A stretch of 64,000 nt of DNA from UBA9676 sp963730065 (GTDB lineage: Bacteria; Actinomycetota; Actinomycetes; Streptosporangiales; Streptosporangiaceae). Of the stretch, positions 1 through 7,699 are shown piece by piece (position 1 is the first letter of the stretch; every line of letters starts with the position of its first letter). The translations under genes and the position numbers were made by a program. The stretch spans positions 744,001 through 808,000 of the forward strand of contig CAVSQL010000006.1 of NCBI GenBank assembly GCA_963730065.1, given 5' to 3'. The notes under the pieces are model-generated. The model was given only the letters and a program-made list of their open reading frames with translations. It did no database searches and was not told the DNA's origin.

Positions 1-532
1 ATTCGAATCCTGCCCAGGGCACTGGTCAGGGGAATAAATTCCAACACTTTGACAATCTTGACACGACATGCGACCGGGCCTGTGACCTGCGGAAATGCAG
101 ATGCTTTCCGCGTCTTGCCCCGGTCCGCCCCCGGAACCAGGACTCCATCTGCGGAAAACCCAGCTCAGCAGCCAACCATAACGACGGCCACTAGGCCGTT
201 GCCCTGCCCGGAGGCCGTTGCTCTTCCGCCAATATCCGCAGCTACACAGCGGCAGCCTGAACAGCGCGGCAATATCCGGCGGCGGCTGCCCAGCCCGCCC
301 GATCGCCGCAGAGGGCACTTGGCCGACGTCTCGCACCCCGACACCAGCAGTCCGCATCCTCACGCGCCTGATCCGTTCCGGCGCGGATGCCGCAGACCCC
401 TGCTGTTACGGGCGGATGTGCAGGCATGCCCGACCGCGCCTTGCGGCCGTGCAGATCGAGGCGTTCTGGCCCGTATGGGCGGTGGTTCCTAGCATGGACG
501 GGTCAGGGGGGTGGCTGACTGGAGGCGGCCTG
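1..532. other. Upstream region without a recognised gene
   Basis: Open frames exist here, but none has a convincing start or a recognisable product. The only one that continues into a real gene does so far upstream of that gene's lipoprotein signal peptide. The first 20 or so bases resemble the T-loop and acceptor end of a tRNA, but the window cuts it off, so this cannot be decided. Confidence 0.5.
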
Positions 533-1471
533 GTGAGCCTCAGATCGGTGCGAGCGTGGCTCGCGGTTCTTGCCGTGCTGGCGGTGGCGGCCTGCGGCGG
601 TGCGGCGCCGTCGGCCCAGCCGACCCGTCAGCGCGCGCTGGCGCCGCCAGCGGTCAGGTATGCCAACATCGGCGGCTACGTGCTGGCGTATGAGTGCGCG
701 GGCACGGGCAGCCCCACGGTCATCTTGGAGGCCGGGTACACCGCCTCGGGAATCAGCACCTACAGCCCGGTGATCGTGCCGGCGCTGGCGCGCCGCACCC
801 GGGTGTGCACCTATGACCGGGCCGGTGATGGGCTCAGCGACGCCCGCCCGGCTAAGGTGCGCCCGCTCACCGGGGCCACCCAGGCCCGGGAGCTGCACAC
901 CCTGCTGGAGATGATCGGGGTGGGGCCACCGTATGTGCTGGTCGGCCACTCCTACGGCGGGATGATCACCCGGGAGTTCGCCGCCCTGTACCCCGGCCAG
1001 GTGGCGGGGATGGTGCTGCTGGATGCCTCTAGCGAGCCCGAGGTCGCCGTCTATGACCGGCTGCACGCCGGGCCGTGGATCGACGGCACGGTCCAGCCCG
1101 CGCCCAACCAGCAGATCAACATCCACGCCACGGTGCGCCAACTGGAACAGGCGCCCAGCCAGGGCCAGATGCCGCTGATCGTGATTACCGCCGGCATCTT
1201 GCAGGACCAGTGGCTGAAGACCGTCCCGAAGCTGGAGGCCCGGGCGCAGAGGCGGCTCGCCTTGCTGTCAGCGGACTCGATTCATGTGCTGGACCGCGGC
1301 ATCGGTCACCTCATCCCTACGCTGGACCCGCGGATCGTCATCGCCGCCACCAGGGCCGCGCTGGCTGCCGCGGCCAGTGGGCGTCCCCTCGCCCCGTGCC
1401 TCCAGGTCTTCCGCTCCGTCCCTACCGCCGAATGCCTGCGCCGCGGCCAGCTGGCCCGTCAGCGGATCTGA
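533..1471 (+). CDS. Secreted alpha/beta hydrolase lipoprotein
   Basis: This 312-residue protein is probably a lipid-anchored extracellular hydrolase; its substrate is unknown. The GTG start was chosen because a GGAGG motif lies 7 bases upstream and the frame then opens with a lipoprotein signal: a hydrophobic stretch at residues 9-20 ending in a lipobox (LAVAAC, Cys21). The alpha/beta hydrolase core follows, with the nucleophile elbow GHSYGG (Ser140) and a C-terminal GIGH segment that could supply the catalytic His. The oxyanion region at residues 64-70 (ILEAGY) resembles actinobacterial hydrolases with a VILEAG motif in place of HGG. The frame is open further upstream, but that would bury the signal peptide. 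The family is certain; the substrate is not. Confidence 0.85.
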   Translation: MSLRSVRAWLAVLAVLAVAACGGAAPSAQPTRQRALAPPAVRYANIGGYVLAYECAGTGSPTVILEAGYTASGISTYSPVIVPALARRTRVCTYDRAGDGLSDARPAKVRPLTGATQARELHTLLEMIGVGPPYVLVGHSYGGMITREFAALYPGQVAGMVLLDASSEPEVAVYDRLHAGPWIDGTVQPAPNQQINIHATVRQLEQAPSQGQMPLIVITAGILQDQWLKTVPKLEARAQRRLALLSADSIHVLDRGIGHLIPTLDPRIVIAATRAALAAAASGRPLAPCLQVFRSVPTAECLRRGQLARQRI

Positions 1472-1905
1472 CACCCGCGCCCTGCTACCCCCATAGCCGG
1501 TGCCGGGCTGCACCGGGCGTGCAAAACACAGGCCGGAACACCCGGCGGCTCGTCGGCACCCCTATCGTCCGCCTGCTTCGTGGACCATCTGGGCGAGAGT
1601 GGCCCAGTCTTGGCTTTGGATGGGACTACCGGTCAGGCCGGCTTTCCCGGTGAACTTCGATGCGGTCGGGGTGGACGCCGACGATGGCCTGCCAGGTTTT
1701 GGTTTGCCTGCATCCCGATCGACGGCGACCTGGTCACCCGGGAAGCCCACAGCCACGAGGTCATCTCGTTCGGGTTCTGGCCCGGCGATGACACCATCGG
1801 CGACGCCGCCTGCTACTCCGACATCGCTCTCGAACCCCCGGGCTGCGCGAACAGGCACTGCCCGCCGGTCCGCCTGATGCTGGCCGTACGCGGGCAGGGC
1901 GCGTT
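1472..1905. other. Gap with degraded coding remnants
   Basis: No intact gene is seen. The right half carries a DUF5996-like fragment, listed separately. On the minus strand near 1562-1660 a short open stretch ending in MVHEAGGR looks coding by composition, but I do not recognise it. Confidence 0.4.
1700..1890 (+). pseudogene. DUF5996 family remnant
   Basis: The frame reading DLVTREAHSHEVISFGFWPG matches the C-terminal region of actinobacterial DUF5996 proteins, where a 'REAYSHEVSSxGFWPG' stretch precedes an aromatic and proline-rich tail. The N-terminal two thirds are absent and the frame breaks after the EPPG motif near 1846, so this is a decayed fragment. The identification rests on recalled family motifs, not on a search. 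Confidence 0.5.
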
Positions 1906-2451
1906 CATGGGGCCAGCGCGGCCAGCAGGGTGGACGGGTCGTAGCCGCCGCGGTGCACCACGCCGTCGATGAACAGGGTGGGGGTGCCGAGCACCTGGCC
2001 TGAGGCCAGGCCGCTGTTGAACGTCGCGGCGGATCCGGTCGGCTACCGCGGTGCTGGCCCGGTCGCGGTCGAAGGCCGCGACGTCCAGGCCGAGCTGGGC
2101 GGCGTACCCGCGCAGGTCGCCGTCTTCGAGCGCCTTTTGCCGGTGGAACAGCAGCTCGTGCATGTCCCAGAAGCGGCCCTGCCGCGCGGCGGCCGCGGCC
2201 GCGGCCGCGGCCGCGAGGGCGTGTGGGTGGATGCTGGTCAGCGGGAAGTGCCGGAATGCGAACCGCATGTTCCCGCCCAGCTGGCGGTCGATCTGCTCGA
2301 TCGCGTGGAACGCCTGCCGCGAATACGGGCACTCGTAATCCCCGTACTCGAGGACCAGAGGGCCGGCGGGCCAGCCGCGGACGTGATCGACTTTCTCATC
2401 CAGCGGCGCCAGGGCCAGCCGGCGGTCGCCCGGCATCGCGTTGAAGGTCAT
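1906..2451 (-). pseudogene. DsbA-like thioredoxin-fold protein, frameshifted
   Basis: A good AGGAGG site precedes the ATG at 2451. The protein has the DsbA-type core with YGDYECPYSRQA, a CPYS redox site that lacks the second Cys, as in many actinobacterial DsbA/FrnE-like proteins. After the segment RIRRDV the frame is lost near 2014-2023. One extra C there restores a perfect ending, SGLASGQVLGTPTLFIDGVV, with the cis-Pro TPT motif and a stop at 1906. Without correction the frame runs on to 1813 as unrelated residues. An alanine run encoded by GCGGCC repeats lies near 2190-2216. It is either a real one-base frameshift or an assembly error. Confidence 0.75.
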
Positions 2452-2497
2452 GAGCCGCCTCCTGGGGCTGCGGGCGGATTCGGCTAGCTCGGCGGTT

Positions 2498-3127
2498 TCA
2501 GAAGCCGACCTGCTGGCGGATGAGGACGATATGGATCCGGCCGGGCAGCTCCTGATGAATCTCCAGGATCTTCCCGACCTGGCTGTGCTGCCCGTAGGCG
2601 GCCTGCGCGCGTGCGTCTTCCAGCGGCAGGCTGTGGGTGTAGATCCGCTGGTGCGCGGCCTCCAGGGTGGGGACCAGCTTCTGCGCGCCGACGACGAAGA
2701 TGACGTTGGCCGCGCCCCAGGCGTACGAGGCCAGCTGGCTGCCCGAGGCTGAGGCGATCACCAGGGTGCCGTCGCGGGTGATGGCATGCACGCTGCCCAG
2801 GGCGTAGTCGGGCTGGCCGCCGATCGCCTTCATCTGCTGCGCCTGGGTCGCGAAGTCGAGCGCGAACATCTTGTTCCGCGCCGACTCCCACCGGCCGCCG
2901 CCATCGTTGATCGCGTCCGCGATCCCGGTCTCGGCCAGGGTCACCGAGGTGTTGGTCATCACCGACGAACCGTCCGGGATGCGGGCCAGCACCGCCGCCC
3001 GCGCGGCATCGAGATCATCGACGACCTCGACACTGAACCCGTGCTCCTCCAGCGCCACGACAGTCGCCGCCAGCGCATGCTCATCCGGCAGCGAGGTGAA
3101 GCGGTCAGGGGTGGCAGTCGTGCTCAC
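2498..3127 (-). CDS. LUD domain protein (LutC/YkgG-like)
   Basis: This 209-residue protein belongs to the LUD (lactate utilization, DUF162) family, whose best-known members are LutC and LutB. The start is GTG with an AGGAGG site 7 bases upstream. Residues 35-60 match the conserved segment with a TNTSVTLAETG motif, and the later ASASGSQLASYAWGA and FVVGAQKLVP stretches are typical of the family. No iron-sulfur cluster motif is present, and no lutA or lutB partner is nearby, so a lactate role is not supported. A copy of the recurring 19 bp palindrome sits about 100 bases upstream, at 3230-3248, suggesting co-regulation with the detoxification genes around it. Confidence 0.85.
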   Translation of the reverse strand: MSTTATPDRFTSLPDEHALAATVVALEEHGFSVEVVDDLDAARAAVLARIPDGSSVMTNTSVTLAETGIADAINDGGGRWESARNKMFALDFATQAQQMKAIGGQPDYALGSVHAITRDGTLVIASASGSQLASYAWGAANVIFVVGAQKLVPTLEAAHQRIYTHSLPLEDARAQAAYGQHSQVGKILEIHQELPGRIHIVLIRQQVGF

Positions 3128-3229
3128 GGCTGGTCCTCCTTGATGCAGATCGCGCCCGGGAACCCGGTCCCGGCAGCTAACTGGCTGATCGAGTGCTCCC
3201 GAAGCTAGTGGCCATCAAGGTGAGCGGCG

Positions 3230-3248
3230 GTCACCTGGTTCCGGTGAT
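3230..3248. promoter_or_regulatory. Palindromic operator candidate, copy 1
   Basis: GTCACCTGGTTCCGGTGAT, about 100 bases upstream of the LUD gene on the minus strand. The flanking 50 bases also resemble the end of the 600 bp inverted repeat, so the whole promoter region seems to have been copied with it. Confidence 0.55.
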
Positions 3249-3450
3249 TGTGCGAGCCAGCGGCCGGGCGCCGCGATTTCGAGGACCGGGACGCCGGTGA
3301 TTGGCGGACAGCTCAGCGATCGTTTCGTCCCACAGCGAGGCGTCCATCATCAGCGGCGCAACAACAGCAGCACTGGCCGTCACCACCGGTGTCGGTGTAG
3401 TCGATCGTCGCAGCGGACAATTCGATCGTCTGTGCGCCGGTGAGCTTCAT
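3249..3450 (-). pseudogene. Alpha/beta hydrolase N-terminal remnant
   Basis: A start (ATG at 3450, AGGGGAA upstream) reads MKLTGAQTIELSAATIDYTD, the usual opening of an alpha/beta hydrolase. The frame then fails at the strand that would carry VLLLHG. A different frame resumes with LMMDASLWDETIAELSA, also typical of the family. Only about 60 codons' worth of homology remains before it fades near 3249. It is a truncated, frameshifted relic whose promoter still carries the palindrome at 3558-3576. Confidence 0.6.
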
Positions 3451-3542
3451 GTGTTCCCCTCGATGGCCGGTGAGCGCCTGGTACCGGTTTCTGGGCTGCC
3501 GTTCTGGTCGTGGTGCCGGTGAGGTCAGTGCGGTAGTGGCCG

Positions 3543-3791
3543 TCACGGTGAGCAGCGGTCACCTGGTTCCGGTGATGTGCGGTCCGGGGTGAGCTTTTGG
3601 ATCTCGAGCAGGTCCAGGCCGAGCGCCTCGATCTCGGCCAGCACGCCGTACAGTGCCGCCTGGTCCAGCAGGCCGGTGAGCACGGTGTGCGCGCCGTGGT
3701 GCTGCGGCGCCAGCGCCGGGAACGCCGACAGCACGGTGGCGCCGAGGTGCCCGTTGATCCGGATCATGTACGGGGCGGGTGCCGGGTCCAT
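3543..3791 (-). CDS. Small LAL-companion protein, copy A
   Basis: An 82-residue protein, almost identical to the one at 10422-10670. It opens MDPAPAPYMIRINGHLGATV and contains TVLTGLLDQAALYGVLAEIE followed by ALGLDLLEI, a compact alpha/beta pattern that looks like a small ligand-binding or dimerisation domain. Similar short proteins occur beside LuxR-type and stress genes in actinomycetes, and a third divergent member lies at 31475-31720. No known catalytic motif is present. It keeps its own palindrome (3826-3844) upstream, so it could still be expressed even though the regulator copy beside it is broken. Confidence 0.6.
   Translation of the reverse strand: MDPAPAPYMIRINGHLGATVLSAFPALAPQHHGAHTVLTGLLDQAALYGVLAEIEALGLDLLEIQKLTPDRTSPEPGDRCSP
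3558..3576. promoter_or_regulatory. Palindromic operator candidate, copy 2
   Basis: GTCACCTGGTTCCGGTGAT, inside repeat copy A and about 110 bases upstream of the hydrolase remnant on the minus strand. It overlaps the 3' end of the small companion gene. Confidence 0.5.
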
Positions 3792-3825
3792 GACGCCATG
3801 ATCACGGGCGGGCAGGTGACTCCGG

Positions 3826-3844
3826 ATCACCGGGATCCGGTGAC
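3826..3844. promoter_or_regulatory. Palindromic operator candidate, copy 3
   Basis: ATCACCGGGATCCGGTGAC, a near-perfect palindrome between the regulator tail remnant and the small companion gene (minus strand, start 3791). Confidence 0.55.
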
Positions 3845-3852
3845 CGCCGGGG

Positions 3853-4131
3853 CTAGCGCGTGCGGCCGGCGGCCAGCAGCCGCAGTTCCCGGGCGCGCCG
3901 CACGGCCGAGGACCGGTCACGGACCTGGAGCTTGGCGTAGATGCTGCGCAGGTGCGTGCCGACGGTGTTCAGCGAGACGGACAGCTCGCCGGCGATCTCG
4001 GGCCGGGACAGGTTGGTCGGCAGATACCGCAGCACCCGCAGCTCGCCCGGGCTGAGCTCCTCCGCCGGCAGCAACAAGGACTGCTCCTTGGCCGCCGGGG
4101 CCGAGCCGTGCAGGACGTCGAGGATGTCGGC
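3853..4131 (-). pseudogene. LAL regulator C-terminal remnant (LuxR HTH)
   Basis: The frame encodes DADILDVLHGS, then the LuxR-type helix-turn-helix ending LLAAGRTR, matching the last 90 or so residues of the regulator at 7700-10360. There is an in-frame stop just upstream of GGDADI and no ATPase or TPR part. TTG at 4077 could start a free DNA-binding domain, but no ribosome binding site supports it. It is best read as the truncated end of a duplicated gene. Confidence 0.75.
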
Positions 4132-4391
4132 GTCACCACCTCGCGGTGCTCACGGTCGACCGCGTTGACGATGCCGGCCACCGCCTTGCCTGCCAGCAGG
4201 AAGCGGGCCATCCGCAGCGGGTCATCGCGGGCCTCTTCGGCTTCGGGCAGCGCTTGGGCGCCTTCGAGCTCCCGCATGGTTGATGCTGCCTGGCGCGCTG
4301 TCTGGCGTGTCCGCCGCCGGCCGACGGTGAGCGGCCAGTCGATGTGGCGGGTGTATTCCTCGAACGTCACCCGGACCTCGCTGGCCGGTCT
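4132..4391 (-). pseudogene. Unidentified coding fragment
   Basis: The frame reading VTFEEYTRHIDWPLTVG and on through ARFLLAGKAVAGIVNAVD has coding-like composition. It ends abruptly where the inverted repeat begins. I do not recognise the family. It may be the N-terminal part of a gene cut by the duplication. Confidence 0.3.
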
Positions 4392-4403
4392 TAGGGGTGT
4401 GGG

Positions 4404-4832
4404 CTACGCCCGCCTGAGTTCGAGCACAGGAATGGTGCGGATTCCAGCAGTTTGGCGTGCGTACTCGGCAAAGCCTGGGTAGCGCCGCGCTTGCTCGGCG
4501 TAGATGCGGTCGCGTTCAGCGCCGGTCAATTCGCGGACGGTCACCTTGTATGTCTCGGTTCCGCGTTCGACACTGCCGTCACCGGCGGCCGTCAAGTTGT
4601 GGTACCAGTCCGGGTTGGTGGGTGCTCCAGCCTTGGTTGCGAAGACGTAGATGATGTCCGGGTCGGTGTCGTGCGGGAGGTACATCATCGGGGTGACGTG
4701 CTCCCGCCCGCTTTTGCGGCCGCGGTGATGTGCCAGGACCAGCGGGGCGCCCTCGAAGGGCCCGCCGACCCTGCCCTCGTTCGCTCGGAACTCCGCGATG
4801 GTCTTCGCGTTCCAGTCGGGTGGGCTGCTCAT
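4404..4832 (-). CDS. Deazaflavin (F420)-dependent nitroreductase family protein
   Basis: A 142-residue member of the DDN family, whose characterised members use cofactor F420 to reduce nitroimidazoles, quinones and similar compounds. The hallmarks are the N-terminal FRANEGRVGG segment, LVLAHHRGRKSG, a central YVFATKAGAPTNPDWYHNL stretch that lines the cofactor site, and the final YARQTAGIRTIPVLEL motif. The start at 4832 has GGAG upstream. It lies upstream of broken genes and downstream of a monooxygenase and hydrolase on the same strand, consistent with a small detoxification set. The natural substrate is unknown. Confidence 0.9.
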   Translation of the reverse strand: MSSPPDWNAKTIAEFRANEGRVGGPFEGAPLVLAHHRGRKSGREHVTPMMYLPHDTDPDIIYVFATKAGAPTNPDWYHNLTAAGDGSVERGTETYKVTVRELTGAERDRIYAEQARRYPGFAEYARQTAGIRTIPVLELRRA

Positions 4833-4956
4833 GTCGAACTCCTGTCGTTCACGATCGGGGGGTATGCGCTGGCACGGGTGATGGGCCGCGACCGCCGTGC
4901 TCCGCGATCAGTACTCATCGGCGGATCCCACTACGTGAGTCGGTCCCACTCCTGAC

Positions 4957-5364
4957 CTACCTGTGTGGTGGGGTGTCCACAGATCCTGGAGCACGCTCGT
5001 CGGAGCCAGCGAGCGGTCTCTGCATGGACAGGAAGGGCCTGAAGAGAGGGACTCCGCTGCCTGCGATCATCGCGGTGAGCTTGGCGCTCGGCTCACCAAG
5101 GAGTTCGCTGGAAACCGATCCTGTCGCAAAGATCGCCTCGTTGAGGTGGCCAACGTGCGCGCCGTGCTCGATGACCGCCTCGGAGTTCCGGTATCGCTCG
5201 TAGACGACGCACTCGGACTGATCTTCGTTGAAGTAGATCTCATACTGCAGCGTCCCGGTGTCCTTGGCCCGCACGATGTCCATGGCTTGCTCGGACAAGC
5301 GCTTGAACTCCTCGACCTTCCCCTCGTGAAACGTGAACCGATTGACACCTTTTATCTCACTCAA
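4957..5364 (-). CDS. Antibiotic biosynthesis monooxygenase-like protein
   Basis: A 135-residue protein with the dimeric ferredoxin-like ABM fold. Signs are the opening segment FHEGKVEEFKRLSEQAMDIV, TLQYEIYFNEDQSECVVYERY and a His-rich HGAHVGHLNEA helix. ABM proteins act as cofactor-free monooxygenases or as heme- or quinone-modifying enzymes. The start overlaps the stop of the hydrolase gene by 4 bases (ATGA), so the two are translationally coupled. The C-terminal 25 residues are Pro- and Arg-rich and may be disordered. Confidence 0.85.
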   Translation of the reverse strand: MSEIKGVNRFTFHEGKVEEFKRLSEQAMDIVRAKDTGTLQYEIYFNEDQSECVVYERYRNSEAVIEHGAHVGHLNEAIFATGSVSSELLGEPSAKLTAMIAGSGVPLFRPFLSMQRPLAGSDERAPGSVDTPPHR

Positions 5365-6281
5365 CTCTCCGGCCCTCCAGTCGTCTGTGATCCGCTGAGA
5401 TGCGCCGACAGGAGCTGTCCGGCTCTGTCCAGCGCCGCGGCCGCTTCGTCGAGGATTGGGTAGTAGGCCTGGAAGACGTGGGGCACCTGGGGGGTGATGT
5501 CGAGGGTGACCTCGACGTCGGCAGTGGCAGCTTGCCGGGCGAGGCGGATGGCGTCGTCGAGGAGAAGCTCGTGCGTCCCGGCCTGGATGATCAGGGGCGG
5601 CAGGCCGGACAGGTCGGCGAAGACGGGGCTGATCAGGCCAAAAGCGGGGTCTTGTCCCGCCGTGTAGTCGGCGACCCGGGGCGGGAATGCTTCGGGGGTG
5701 AACAGCGGGTCGGCCGCGCGCTTGGTTCGCATGGTCGCCCCGGCCAGGGTGAGGTCGGCATACGGTGACATGACGAAGGCCGCGGCGGGCAGCGGCAGCC
5801 TGTGATCGCGGGCGTTGACCAGGGTAGCGATGGCGAGCCCGCCGCCCGCGGACTCGCCCGCCAAGACGATGCCCGATGGGGCTGTGCCGCCGCGCAAGAG
5901 GGCCTGGTAGGCGGCCAGGGCGTCGTCGACCGCTGCCGGATACGGGTGCTCGGGGGCGAGCCGGTAGTCGACGGAGATGACCTTGGCGCGGGTCCGCCGG
6001 CCGACCTGCGAGGCCAGGTCAGCGGCTTGGAAGGCGTCCCCGATCACGTACACGCCGCCGTGGAAGTACAGGACAACGTGGCGGGGTTCGATTCCCTCGA
6101 CAGTGATCTCGGCGGTGGGGACGCCGCCCAGTGCGGCGGCGGTCACGGTCACGTCGGTGGGCAGCGGCTGCGTCGAGGCCAGCTCCTTGAGCAGCCGCCG
6201 CTGCTCGCTGACGTCGCTGTCGAACGGGAAAGCGTTCTGTCGCAGGATTGCGTCGAGGTTCTCTCGCTGTTCGGTGCTCAC
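5361..6281 (-). CDS. Alpha/beta hydrolase, hormone-sensitive lipase family
   Basis: A 306-residue esterase/lipase of the HSL (type IV) family. It has the oxyanion HGG motif (residues 74-76), VDYRLAPEHPYPAAVDD (104-120), the nucleophile elbow GESAGG (Ser144) and a late VPHVF segment with the catalytic His. It should hydrolyse short acyl esters in the cytoplasm. It is the first gene of a two-gene unit with the ABM monooxygenase, overlapping it by 4 bases. A GGGAGA site precedes the ATG. Confidence 0.92.
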   Translation of the reverse strand: MSTEQRENLDAILRQNAFPFDSDVSEQRRLLKELASTQPLPTDVTVTAAALGGVPTAEITVEGIEPRHVVLYFHGGVYVIGDAFQAADLASQVGRRTRAKVISVDYRLAPEHPYPAAVDDALAAYQALLRGGTAPSGIVLAGESAGGGLAIATLVNARDHRLPLPAAAFVMSPYADLTLAGATMRTKRAADPLFTPEAFPPRVADYTAGQDPAFGLISPVFADLSGLPPLIIQAGTHELLLDDAIRLARQAATADVEVTLDITPQVPHVFQAYYPILDEAAAALDRAGQLLSAHLSGSQTTGGPES

Positions 6282-6434
6282 GGAGATCTCCCTTCGGTTG
6301 GAATTCGCTCGGGCTGAGCTCCTCCGCCGGGCTCGCCCATGCCAATCCGCTACTGAAAATTTCCTGCCGGGAGGCGGGCACCCTCCGGCCCCGGGCAGCG
6401 CCCCAGGGCCGCCGGCGGCCCTGGGGCATTCGGG

Positions 6435-7421
6435 TCAGGGGTTGACCGGTCTGCTGACGCCGAGCCCGGTGTCGAGCCGCAGCGACTGCATGATCTGGAA
6501 CGTCGTGGTGTAGGTGAGCTCCTCGATGTCCGCGGCGGCCAGCACGCCGGTGTACTTGGCGACGATGGGCGCGGCCGCGCGTTCGGTGACGGTGTCCAGG
6601 TTGGCCTTCACCCCGGCCCAGGCGTTCTCCCCGGCTGCCATGTAGAAGGGGATCGGGTCGACCGTGGCCAGCGCTTCCCTGGCGCTGGCTTCGATGTCGG
6701 CGATGTACTGCTGGTGCACCGTGACGTCGTCGCGGGTGGCGAGCCGGCCGAGGTGCCCGCTGATGAGGTGTGTCCACGGGTAGTCCAGCGCAATGGCCGG
6801 GGCGCCTATGTACCCGGGCACGTCCTCGGACAGGTTGACGTTGTAGATGGGCACCCAGCCGGCGTTGACGACGTCGATGAGCATCAGGGTGTCGTGGCCG
6901 GGGAAGTGGATGTAGATGTTGTCCGGCGTGTGGTTGGGGCCGTGCCAGGCCAGCTCGGCGCGCTCGCCCCCGACCTCGAGGGTGTAGTGGTCGGCGAAGG
7001 TGATCTCCGGGGCCGGGCGGGCCGGGTCGTTGTCCCGCTGCAACCGACGCTTGGTTTCCTCGTGCCCGATGCGGACCACGTCTCCGCCGAACAGGGAGGC
7101 CGCGCCGGCGTGGTCGGCGTGGTGGTGGGAGTAGACCAGGTGCGTGACCCGGTTGGTGACGCCGTTGGCGGCGGCGATCTCATCCACCGCCAGGCGCAGG
7201 TTGGGGCCGATGCTCGGGGGGGCGTCGAACACGACTACTCCGTCGCGGGTGGTCAAGAACGCCGAGTTGTAGACGCCGTCGGTGACCCAGTACAGGTTCC
7301 GCTCCACCCGCCCGACGTAGTACCGCTGATCGTTGAGGGCCGGGCCGAGCGCGGACCGCGGGATCGGCGCGTAGTCGGGCAGGTCCGCGGCGCCGTCGGC
7401 GCCGGTAGCCGGTGAAGTCAC
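6435..7421 (-). CDS. Metallo-beta-lactamase-fold hydrolase
   Basis: A 328-residue MBL-fold protein. The zinc motif is SHHHADHAG (His99, His101, Asp103, His104), with further ligands expected at WHGPNHTPDN and around SGHLG. The WHGPNHTPDN segment recurs in a decayed copy at 15575-15735. The GTG start at 7421 was chosen because AGGGAGA lies just upstream; the longer frame to 7535 would run through the operator at 7513-7531. It is transcribed away from the LAL regulator, and the palindrome between them may control both. The substrate is unknown. Confidence 0.88.
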   Translation of the reverse strand: MTSPATGADGAADLPDYAPIPRSALGPALNDQRYYVGRVERNLYWVTDGVYNSAFLTTRDGVVVFDAPPSIGPNLRLAVDEIAAANGVTNRVTHLVYSHHHADHAGAASLFGGDVVRIGHEETKRRLQRDNDPARPAPEITFADHYTLEVGGERAELAWHGPNHTPDNIYIHFPGHDTLMLIDVVNAGWVPIYNVNLSEDVPGYIGAPAIALDYPWTHLISGHLGRLATRDDVTVHQQYIADIEASAREALATVDPIPFYMAAGENAWAGVKANLDTVTERAAAPIVAKYTGVLAAADIEELTYTTTFQIMQSLRLDTGLGVSRPVNP

Positions 7422-7512
7422 GGTATCTCCCTGGAATCTTCGGGCACGTCCCCTGGCGGCCGTGCCAGCCTTCGCAACAGGCCCAGGCTCGCCGCCAGTC
7501 AGGTGAGAGGCC

Positions 7513-7531
7513 GTCACCGGATCCCGGTGAT
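7513..7531. promoter_or_regulatory. Palindromic operator candidate, copy 4
   Basis: GTCACCGGATCCCGGTGAT lies between the divergent MBL gene (start 7421) and LAL regulator gene (start 7700). The 40 bases around it resemble the region upstream of the ABC exporter (17690-17730), including a CAGGTGA stretch. Confidence 0.6.
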
Positions 7532-7699
7532 TCACGAGGCTGGATGGGATCGCGGCGGCGGCGCGTGGATCACAGTGCGGCAGAACTGGGGGTTCGCCCG
7601 CCGTTGACAGTAGGTGCGCTGGCCTGGTACCGAGGCAGAAGGTGCCAGGACTGCGTGACCGGCGCCAGGGGTGCCGGGCGTGGATATCAAGGCGGGTCT

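Larger units (their letters stand above)
3531..4131 (-). repeat. Inverted repeat copy A (600 bp)
   Basis: Reverse-complement copy of 10084-10682. It carries the C-terminal LuxR-type helix-turn-helix end of the LAL regulator and the complete small companion gene. The outer boundary is sharp at 3531. At the inner end, near 4131, similarity falls off through a few mismatches. Only scattered substitutions are seen (for example IQK against IRR near the end of the small protein), so the duplication is recent or kept alike by gene conversion. Confidence 0.9.

Noticed and set aside
1..22. Possible 3' end of a tRNA gene (TTCGAAT followed by an acceptor-like stretch)
   Set aside because: The window starts inside it, the base before TTCGAAT does not fit the usual T-stem, and the cloverleaf cannot be checked.
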